From the NCBI RefSeq assembly GCF_023053635.1, contig NC_086172.1, positions 125,215,681-125,279,680 on the forward strand: a stretch of 64,000 nucleotides of DNA, read 5' to 3'. This document shows positions 56,339 through 64,000 of the stretch, one piece after another. The DNA comes from Elgaria multicarinata webbii. Taxonomy: Eukaryota; Chordata; Lepidosauria; Squamata; Anguidae. Positions within the stretch are counted from its first letter, which is position 1. Each line of letters opens with the position of its first letter. Below the pieces are notes generated by a model. It had not been told where the DNA came from, made no database searches, and worked only from the letters and a program-made list of their open reading frames with translations. Both the position numbers and the translations under genes were made by a program.

Positions 56339-57645
56339 GATGTCAAGAAATCAGAAAGGAAATAAGGTGATGCTAAAAGATTAGCTTAAGTATGGCCAAT
56401 TCAGCTTTCATGTGGAGATGTGTACAAATAACATGGCATTAAGATGTCTTCATAATTCTACACTAGTAAAGCAAAAATTGAAGTGAATGATTGTTCTTAA
56501 GGTTTCAGATTCTTGGTTGCAGACATTTCAAGAAGATGATGATGATGATTCTAGCTATTTGTCAATGAAATGAATTAAATGGATCTATATATTAACCTGG
56601 CCAGAGTATTAGGCTCTTATAGTGAGAATGAAAGTAATGTCTAATCCAGGCTGTATTATGCTTGGCACTATTACAAATACACACGCACACCCAATTATTT
56701 CTACAGACATAGGAGTGTGAACAGCATCAGGGGGACACTGAATTAAATTACACTAGCATTTCATCATGTACTGTGTTTGGCTCATGTACAGGACACAGGA
56801 CACACTCCACTGGGCTGACATTATTACTCCCTCGATATTGTTTTTTACCGGGCTACTTCTATGACGACTTGTTCTGTGCTTGAAGTTTCTGTGTACTACA
56901 AAGACATGAATATTCCATTGTAACGGTAATACAATTGTTACCAATGGGAGTGTCTTTAAAGATGTAGAATCAGGGTTGCAACATCCCCCCCCCCCCCCTG
57001 AGTCTCTCTCTTTCTTCTCCTTTCATTCCCTGCTTTTTACCTGCACTGATTTTCATGGGATTTGTAGGCAGGGAATCTATGTTGTTGCTCTTGCAGCTAT
57101 TTTCACTGTGCACTTTCAAAGTTATGCAGCTATGAATAGCCACACAACTGATTTTTAAACCATTCTGCATAGCTAGTCCTGATGTCGATATACTACTTTC
57201 AGTATAAGGGGCAGTATGCCTATGTACACCAGTTGCTGGGGAACATGTGTGAGGATGCTACTGCACTCATATCCTACTTAGGAATTTCTCACAGGTGGCT
57301 GGTTAGCCACTAGATGAACAGAATTCTGGACTAGATGGACCCTTAGTCTGACCCATCATGGTTTTTATGTATTGGATTTTAAAACACACCCACACCAAAA
57401 TGGCACCATGACTTTCCCACGTTCTTCCCTCTCCTCCACATCTTTCTCTTCCTCCTCTGTTTTTTTCTTTTTAGCTTTTTTCACTGTGTACCAGCAAAGC
57501 TGTGCAGCTGTGAATAACCATGCAACTTAATTTAAAACCTCCATTCCTGAACAACATCAAAGATGTGCATGAAGTTAGCAGACTAAAAAAAAAGCAAACT
57601 GAAATAGCAGCATAACCATCCATTTCTCCCACAACTGCAGCACTA

Positions 57646-57813
57646 CCGTATTTCTTCGATTGTAAGACGCCATCGATTGTAAGACGCACACTAATTTCAG
57701 TACCACCAACAGGGAAAAAAAACCTAAGACACACTCACGATTCTAAGACGCACCCCATTTTTAGAGATGTTTATATGGGGGGAAAAGTGCGTCTTAGAAT
57801 CGAAGAAGTAGGG
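57646..57813. mobile_element. TA-flanked foldback element (CCGTATTTC family), longer copy
   Basis: CCGTATTTCTTCGATTGTAA mirrors CTTAGAATCGAAGAAGTAGG, and TA flanks both ends. The centre is longer than in the 23039 copy, with an extra GATTCTAAGACGCACC block. It lies in ERH intron 2. Confidence 0.85.
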
Positions 57814-58271
57814 TATATCAAATCTTGTGGCATGTGGTCATGCTACAAACATAAATGATAAAAAAACACATGGCCTTTCAAATTCTACTATTTATCCTGC
57901 AGTTACAATATTATGCAGGTGGCACTCAATCACGTTCTAAGAATGGTGGATACTGCACTGTGTTCATTAGTGTGCCCACCTGAGTAGCCATTGCATTTGA
58001 AAAAATAGCAGTGCAGCAATTCCTCACAAATGAAAGATGATCTAGTGTAGATCTTACCATCATGTTTAAGTACAGGTGGTACAACCAAGGTAATTCATTA
58101 CTGTATCCCCAAGAAAAGTGGGGGGGGGGAGACAGGAGCCCAAGATTTTTACTGGATTAGTTTCCCCCGAATTGACTTACTGAATTTGCCCAATCTTAGA
58201 GGGAACTAGACTTCATACTTCTTTGAAGACAAATAATCGGAAACATCTCCATCTAAAGTAGTGGTATTTAC

Positions 58272-58359
58272 CTTCCATACACTCATTCACAGATTCATAA
58301 TCCGCATAAGTCCTGCCTTCTGGTCGTTTGGTAGGTTGAACAAGCAAAATTGTGTGAGA
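58272..58359 (-). CDS. ERH: ERH exon 2
   Basis: It starts in phase 0 directly after the initiator codon and reads [20 protein letters not shown], then YESVNECME and one base of Gly. The acceptor is TTTTGTACAG and the donor GTAAAT. This is the N-terminal beta strand and first helix of ERH. Confidence 0.97.
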
Positions 58360-60472
58360 CTGTACAAAAACAAAGACATTATTTGGACTTTTAAATGTAC
58401 CACAACAAAGTAAATCAAGTTGTATCCAACAAATACTGCAGAAGTGTGATGATTAGAACAAGTGGAAAATTAGATTTCTCAGTCCTAAATCTTTTGTTCC
58501 CAGAAGTATAATATTGTTTGCCTACTCAAAGACTAGTACACAAAGATCAGACATGCTCGATATGTTATAGCCAATAAAATAAATGGTGTCACACTATCTC
58601 ATTTTCAAAGTAATGTATTCTGTTAGATGTATTCAAAAATGTGAGTATGTTGATGTGAACATGAACCCAAATGTGAAAAATAAATCAGGAATATTTAATG
58701 ATTTACAGTGTACATTATCTTTCCCTAAACTATTAGATAACTTAGAAAAAGAGAATAATTTAACAGATATTTAGGGACAAGGTTTGCATGCCTGCATGCA
58801 CTCCTGGAAAATGTAGAGAAATGAGTTGGGCAGGATCTGGGTCCTCAGACATGTTAGGAAGCTACACAAAAGGGAAAGACATTAGACAATTAGATCACAA
58901 AGAGCGACAAAAGAAAAAAGGTGCTGGAGAACAGCATTAGCTATTAGCTAATAAGACATGTTAATATTGGAGAATTTCAGAAATCCAACTTAAACTGAAG
59001 TGGTGCAATGAAAATATAGGTCATCATGGAATAGTCTTGCAGGAAAATAGAATCATAGAATAGCAGAGTTGGAAGGGGCCTACAAAGCCATCGAGTCCAA
59101 CCCCCTGCTCAATACAGGAATCCACCCTAAAGCATCCCTGACAGATGCTTGTCCAGCTGCCTCTTGAATGCCTCTAGTGTGGGAGAGCCCACAACCTCCC
59201 TAGGTAACTGATTCCATTGTCGTACTGTTCTAACAGTCAGGAAGTTTTTCCTGATGTCCAGCTGGAATCTGGCTTCCTTTAACTCGAGCCCGTTATTCCG
59301 TGTCCTGCACTCTGGGATAATAAAAATTATAGATATCAAGCTGTAATATATTTTTATATCTAACAACTGCAATGTTGGAATATGTGAAGGATATCATCAA
59401 AAGCAGGATGTGAACGGATATAGAATCTATTTGCTTAAATACTAACTGCTAACTGGACATATCAGATTACTAAAAATTTGCATAACTGCAAGTATACTAC
59501 AATTTAGATGTATTAGCTTAGATTCAGAGTCTGCCTTCCAGGAAGGGTTCCTTTTGTTAGTGTAAAGCTTCTAATCCAATTGGAGCATCAAGGAGCTGTG
59601 AAGTCTGAAAACAGTTTAAGGAGAAATGGGAGTCACCCCAAATAACGTTTTAAAAAATATTTCCAATGCAAAAACTGGAGATTTGGGCATTAGATAACAC
59701 TACTGAAGAGTTCAACATTATAGTTTAAATTTGATATCCAAATATCCTACTAATCATTAATATTGTGATCATACCAGTCTATTTCAGTCTAAATAACACA
59801 GCCTTGTTTAATACAAAATTAGTAGTTCCTATTTTTTCCTACTTCCCAGGTGGCAAAAACTAAGATACAGCAGTTTGCAGTTCTCTCCTGAGAAAAGCAA
59901 CAGCAAAACAGGATGGAAAAAATCAAAAGATACTCCACTTTATTTGTAAACCACCCTGAGTTTGCTTTTTATCACAGATACCTAGGGGATAAAAGCCAAA
60001 GTGAACAAATGACTAGGTACTGCACATAATGAGGTGCTATTTTCAAGTACTAGCTTGAGGCCCGTCTTTCTTGGGGTTTCGGCAGCGGAATGGGATATGT
60101 GTTGGAGGAGCGCGTGTTAAGGACTCCGTATTCGGACGATCCAAGCCCATCTCGCAAAGCGGGATATTCTTTCCTTGGGCTGGGAATTGGGGTTATTTTT
60201 TGAGGGCGGGGAGCGAGAAAGGGGTGTAGAAGAGGTTTTGTCCTTTCTAAGATGTTACAGGCGCTTTCAAGAGGGAGGGAGTATCCTCTGGCCAGGCAAG
60301 CGAGTAACTGCTCCTCCTACCCCGCCATGGCCACCGTAGGCCCGAAGCACTGAAAAGAGGAGATGGAGGACACCGCATGGAGCGCCTCACCCTCGTTCAA
60401 GCAAACCCGGACGCCCGCTCTCACGCCTCAGCCTAGAAGAAACCAAAGCTCAAGCGCTCCTCTTTTACTCAC
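58360..60472. other. ERH intron 1
   Basis: A 2.1-kb intron holding a CR1 end (59049). The part nearest exon 1, from about 60050, is GC-rich and belongs to the shared CpG island. I see no other element. Confidence 0.65.
59049..59317 (-). mobile_element. CR1 LINE 3' end
   Basis: In reverse: the ORF2 end ([40 protein letters not shown], then a GML-stop end), followed by GAGCAGGGGGTTGGACTCGA and a tail of CTATTCTATGATTCTA. It is truncated at the CCCAGAGTGCAGG point. Same orientation as ERH. Confidence 0.92.
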
Positions 60473-60475
60473 CAT
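60473..60475 (-). CDS. ERH: ERH exon 1 coding part (ATG only)
   Basis: The only coding bases are the start codon, in context GTCGCCATG, followed at once by the donor GTGAGT. The 5' UTR probably extends to about 60550 or slightly beyond. The start is chosen because joining it to exon 2 gives the exact ERH N-terminus MSHTILL. Confidence 0.9.
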
Positions 60476-60669
60476 GGCGACTCGTTTGCGGGGCTCAGGC
60501 GCGAAGCACAAACTCTCAACGACTTCTCTACCACAATGCACCGCGGCGACCGGAAACCATGCACCTAGCTCAACGTACCCTCCAAGCACACCCACACCTT
60601 TTTAGGGACCATAGAGATTCCAGGGTCCTCGCTCACGAAGTCTGGAAGCTAGAGCGGCGACAATGCCCA

Positions 60670-60677
60670 TCTCGCGA
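60670..60677. promoter_or_regulatory. TCTCGCGA motif (BANP-type)
   Basis: An exact eight-base core of the palindromic TCTCGCGAGA promoter element, known to drive CpG-island housekeeping genes when bound by BANP. It lies about 195 bases upstream of the ERH start codon. Confidence 0.6.
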
Positions 60678-60735
60678 TACTGCCCTTCCGCGCGGGAGAC
60701 GGAAGGGCTGCATTAACTCAGAGAGCTGCGCGGTA

Positions 60736-60746
60736 GCCGCCATCTT
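60736..60746 (-). promoter_or_regulatory. YY1-type site
   Basis: On the minus strand it reads AAGATGGCGGC, the full YY1 core. In housekeeping genes such sites often lie at or just downstream of the start site. A second one lies at 60851-60860. Confidence 0.6.
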
Positions 60747-61021
60747 TGTTGAGGGCCCCCTCGTTCTGCAGTGAGGAGAAGAGTTCGGGCTCCCAATCCC
60801 AGCAAGAACGCATCGCCGCGGGTGGCCTCCTATCGCGTGTCTTTCCCTGTCCGCCATCTTAAAATTGGGCGGGAAAGAAAGAGACGAATAAAACGAGTGC
60901 GGCCCACTAATCGGTCTCCCTTCAACTGCCAGGTGTCCCGGAAGTTGAGTGAGGAAAGAGGAAGTGAGGGAAGAGTTGCCACTTGGCCTTTAGGGCAACA
61001 GCTGGGGCAGTAGGGCTTGTG

Positions 61022-61048
61022 ATGGCGGCGGCGGCGGCGGCGTACTGA
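61022..61048 (+). other. Possible SLC39A9 upstream ORF 1 (eight codons)
   Basis: ATG followed by six GCG codons, TAC and TGA. It overlaps a (GGC)n run. Relevant only if SLC39A9 transcripts start upstream of it, which the sequence does not show. ATGGCGGCGG also looks like a YY1 site, so it may be a promoter element instead. Confidence 0.35.
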
Positions 61049-61485
61049 GGAATAAGCGGTTTCTATTGCCGCCTTCTATAGCCATAATCAATTACTGGTT
61101 GAGTCGTCCAGTTGGTTGACGTGGGCCTAGTCCGCCCGCCTTCCCGCTCTCTTCGTTTGCACCGCAAGGCGTGAGGGGAGCGCCTGTGGTCTGAGCTGGC
61201 TGGGGCTGGGCTGTGGACCAGAGGAAAGGGGAGACGGCCCGTTTGTCCCTCGCCCCTCCGAGGGTGGCTTAGGGCTTCTGAGGCTTTCCTCGGAGGGAGA
61301 CGGGTGCCTGCAGCGGGCGGCCCCCTTGGTGCTGGGTGCCCCCCTTAGTAGGTTCCGAGCTTCTTGGCAGGCAGGCAAGCGGGTCTTTGGTGCTGTGGTT
61401 CATCCTCGGCGGCGGGGCGGCCCCTGAGTGTGAAACGGAGGTGTCGCCAGCCCGCCTGCTGCTTAGCGCAGCCGCCTCTTGGCCC

Positions 61486-61515
61486 ATGAGGTTTTCTTCC
61501 CCTTTGGAGCCGTGA
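61486..61515 (+). other. Possible SLC39A9 upstream ORF 2 (nine codons)
   Basis: ATG AGG through GAG CCG then TGA, ending 56 bases before the main ATG and in a different frame. It is likely within the 5' UTR and could lower initiation at the main start. The context is weak to moderate (CCC before ATG, A after). Confidence 0.4.
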
Positions 61516-61571
61516 AGGCGATTTCCTTGTTGACTTGGGGTGCCCCGGTTAAGACGAACCAGAAGCCGGCC

Positions 61572-61667
61572 ATGGATGACTTCTTGTCTATCAGCCTGCT
61601 CTCTCTAGCCATGCTGGTTGGCTGCTATGTGGCAGGGATCATCCCTTTAGCCGTAAACTTTTCCGAG
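61572..61667 (+). CDS. SLC39A9: SLC39A9 (ZIP9) coding exon 1
   Basis: ZIP9 is a Golgi and plasma-membrane zinc importer of the SLC39 family, also reported as a membrane androgen receptor. This exon encodes the first 32 residues, [20 protein letters not shown] and [12 protein letters not shown], nearly identical to the human N-terminus (Leu for Ile at position 5). Residues 5-27 are the first transmembrane helix. The context GGCCATGG is a good Kozak match and the donor is GTAAGG in phase 0. The frame is open upstream as well but has no upstream in-frame ATG within 90 bases, so this start is preferred. The remaining exons lie beyond the window. Confidence 0.95.
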
Positions 61668-64000
61668 GTAAGGAGGCTTCCGTGCAACGGCCACCCACTT
61701 CTCGAAGTTAAAAGGCTGCACAAAGTTTGGGGGGCGGGTGTGTGTGAGAGGAAGGGATGCAGCTTTTGACTTCTGAAAAGGAGCAAGACAGCAAATGTGA
61801 AACGTTGAGGAGGGCAAGTAATGTCATGAATGTTATGAACATCTTTGATGAGAGGGGGAGAAGCACTGTAAAAAAAAAAAAAAATTCGAATAGCTCTGAT
61901 ACTTTATAACAGCATTCTGATGAAGTACAACGACCCAGAAAGAAAGAATAGGTGGTAATTTTTTTTTGATGTTTTTAAAAAACAAAATCTGGGTGGTTTG
62001 AATCTCTGCTTTTTGACTTACTCTCAGTCTTACTTAACTGGAAGCATTTCCCCCTTATGTCAAGTCCAGTTTGCTTTTGTGGTGTCAAATGTTAGTAAAA
62101 TAGTTCAGTAGTTTTAAAGTTTGTGGAGAGTTAAACTGTGAAAGAAATGTTTTGCTAGATACAAATTACTGAAAATTCAGTATTCTTCATAATAAAAATA
62201 CTGAGTTTTCAGATCAGGTGATCATTACACTATGCTATTAACTGAAACTTGGACAACAAATACTTTTTCCTATACCTATTCCTACCTATTGTCTCATGTT
62301 TATTTGTTTAAAAGAGTATCTGGTTCTCTTTTTAAAATGAAATGTACTAATGCATTATGTGGGACAAAGTATCTTCTGAATAAAATCTTGCAATTGCAGT
62401 TTCCAGGTTTGGAGGGGGGGGGACTTTAAAATATCCTGAATAATAAACACAAAACTCAAAGTAAAAAGATAGCTTTGTATATTAAAGTCTCATGTATTTG
62501 AAATTCTGCATCTGGAAGAGAAAATGGTCAGCTACTGTACAAATGTCTACAGAAATAGCTTATTTAAATACGGGAAGCATGTGCACTTAGTGTCACTCCA
62601 TTAAGAATACTCTAGTAAATCCTATTGAGCATTGATTTAGAGCAAATAATTTGAGTAGGCAACCTTTTAGTTCTACGAGTTCTCTGCATTAATATCTTGC
62701 CAGCTCCCAAAAATTCCCAGTATTTCTGCTTGTAACTGTGTGCCACAGAGGCTGACAAGTTGTTCTGGACCATGTTACTTTTTCTGTGTGACTAGCTTGG
62801 CTAAGTGAAAGGGCTGGCTTGTTCTGTACCATTGATCTATGTACTTGGAGGAAATACATTTGATATTTGTCTTCTTAAAATATTTATATTATTATTCTCA
62901 AAGGAGAAACTGCTACAACGATTGTGAAATGTTGGGAGTGGGGCGATTCACTAAACAAACATTAAGCTCTGTCAAGGAAAGGTTTCCTGGCGACAGATGG
63001 GGACGGGGTGGGGTGGGGATCAGAGTAGGTTTAAATCAAGGTGACTTAAATCGCCAAAAATAAAATTAAATAGAATAAAAATATTGTTTTTAAATCATTT
63101 CTTTTAGTTGTAGATTCCTGCACTCCCTGAATAAGCATGTATATCAACTGGTTGCAATAAGAATTGCAACATACTAGTTTTCAGTTAACTGTGCAAACAT
63201 CTGTGTGTGTGTGTGAGAGAGAGAGAGAAGTGGTAGACCAACCATCGAGTGGTCTATGCCATGCTACTTCATGCTAGCCAAGGCTTGCGGTGTCTGGGCA
63301 GTACTGGATGTACCTCTTTCACACATATTGGTGTGTCCCCCCCCCCCATTACCCATTTGTTCCAATGGGGGGATTACTTATGACAGCTCCAGACTGGCAC
63401 AGGGCCCCCAATCCTAAATCAAAGGAGAACAATGGATCTGAAATCAAGGGTGTCTGTCCTGCCCCCAGAAATTCCCATTGTGGGACCTACTACAGGCGGT
63501 ACATTTATTCTTGTGGAACTGACTGTTGTCATACCAAAGGTGTAAAACAAATCATCTAATTGTGCAGCCCACATGCACTGGAGAATTGTTTCTGCTTAGA
63601 GTCAAGAGACAGATTTGTTTGGCTCCAACTCTACACATGAAAGGATAAGATCACAGAAGGCTAGTGCTGCAATCCTATGGATACATTTGTAAGCAAGTCC
63701 TATTTGAAAAAGTGGGACATATTTATAGATTGGCCTGAGACGCATGTCTAAATTTCTCATAAGCAGGGGAAATACTGGCAAAATAGATGGGAAGTCCATG
63801 TCCAAGTCTTTGGTTAGTATTCATACTTTTATTTGAAAGCTGAGGATGCAGTTCTATGCACTGCATCCTCGCTGTCTGGAAGCCCCTGACTTAAGGTGGG
63901 AGGAGCAACTGAGCCTCAGAAGTGGTTTTCCTCTGGCCCTTGGGATACTGATCCAGGGACCATGGGATTTCTTTCTGAATGCATTGCAGAACTCGGGTAG
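61668..64000. other. SLC39A9 intron 1, 5' part
   Basis: The first 2.3 kb of the intron. It holds a short A tract (61870-61883), a (TG)n(AG)n microsatellite (63200-63229) and a poly-C run (63339-63347). Short phrases of common repeats occur near 63667 and 63840, too short to bound. No exon or RNA gene is evident. Confidence 0.6.

Larger units (their letters stand above)
56061..58271. other. ERH intron 2
   Basis: A 2.2-kb intron with a full SINE close to the exon 3 acceptor, a poly-C tract (56985-56998) and a TA-flanked foldback (57646). The piece 56340-57640 has no other bounded element. Confidence 0.65.
52752..60475 (-). other. ERH: ERH gene, complete coding region (four exons)
   Basis: Enhancer of rudimentary homolog is a small, extremely conserved nuclear protein. 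It forms homodimers and binds partners in RNA processing and chromatin, among them DGCR8 of the Microprocessor, CIZ1 and SAFB-type proteins. Exon coding lengths of 3, 88, 121 and 103 bases join to 104 codons plus stop, exactly the known length. All junctions are GT-AG. The product is identical to the human one as I remember it except at position 103 (Ser for Gly). The start codon is the last three bases of coding exon 1. Transcription runs toward GALNT16, and the promoter is shared with SLC39A9. Confidence 0.96.
60050..61700. promoter_or_regulatory. CpG island with bidirectional ERH/SLC39A9 promoter
   Basis: CpG density and GC content rise sharply here. The two start codons are 1.1 kb apart and face away from each other. 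Sites visible between them are TCTCGCGA (60670-60677, the BANP motif), GCCGCCATCTT (60736-60746) and CCGCCATCTT (60851-60860), both YY1-type in reverse, a reversed CCAAT box (60864-60868) overlapping an E2F-like GGCGGGAAA (60868-60876), an ETS site CCCGGAAGT (60937-60945), and TGACGTG (61117-61123). No TATA box is evident. This fits a housekeeping promoter; transcription start sites are inferred, not seen. Confidence 0.88.

Noticed and set aside
61479-61769. Longer SLC39A9 N-terminus starting at 61479
   Set aside because: The first codon is TTG, not ATG. The known ZIP9 N-terminus starts at 61572 with a good Kozak context, and the 3' part runs past the splice donor.
1-64000. Endogenous retrovirus, other LTR or Polinton-type element, CRISPR array, rRNA or tRNA gene
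   Set aside because: I found no long terminal repeats with coding remains, no capsid or envelope-like frames, no regularly spaced repeats, and tRNA-like boxes only inside SINEs.

Overview
The window is vertebrate nuclear DNA, most likely from a squamate reptile. This rests on spliced genes with GT-AG introns, CR1 and L2-like LINE 3' ends, tRNA-derived SINEs of the Sauria/ACA type, and very many short DNA-transposon fossils (hAT-like, TA-flanked and TTAA-flanked). No tool was run. The species is not resolved, and repeat family names rest on memory of lizard repeats.

Three protein-coding genes account for all convincing coding sequence. The 3' part of GALNT16 (polypeptide N-acetylgalactosaminyltransferase 16) runs on the + strand as nine exons from 364 to the stop at 33424; its 5' exons lie upstream of the window. 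ERH (enhancer of rudimentary homolog) is complete on the - strand, with four coding exons between 52752 and 60475 and a 104-residue product. SLC39A9 (zinc transporter ZIP9) begins on the + strand with coding exon 1 at 61572-61667 and continues beyond the window. The order and orientation GALNT16(+), ERH(-), SLC39A9(+) match what I recall of the human 14q24 neighbourhood, which supports the orthology calls. ERH and SLC39A9 are divergent and share a CpG-rich promoter of about 1.1 kb between their start codons. The genes are neighbours but do not form one pathway: GALNT16 acts in Golgi O-glycosylation, ERH is a nuclear RNA-processing partner, and ZIP9 moves zinc.

Layout: 1-33424 GALNT16 exons and introns, with a 12.3-kb last intron; 33425 to about 37740 GALNT16 3' UTR or flank, with a candidate poly(A) signal at 37719; about 37740-52390 intergenic and repeat-rich; 52391-60560 ERH; 60476-61571 shared promoter; 61668-64000 SLC39A9 intron 1.

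The introns and spacer are a transposon archive. Several elements can be bounded by target-site duplications readable in the sequence: hAT-like elements with 8-bp duplications at 11026-11790, 20447-20568 and 41896-42076 (and imperfect ones at 36842-36971 and 50760-50869), TA-flanked foldbacks at 7925-8216, 23039-23142, 45463-45630 and 57646-57813, and TTAA-type flanks at 29619-29708, 46737-46838 and 49748-49879. The most unusual structure is a pair of GC-rich elements (11026-11790 and 55247-55806) whose interiors alternate CTTACC and GGTAAG signals, bracketing cassettes with splice-donor-like motifs on both strands. I recognised no retroviral, LTR or Polinton-type element, no CRISPR array, and no rRNA or tRNA gene.
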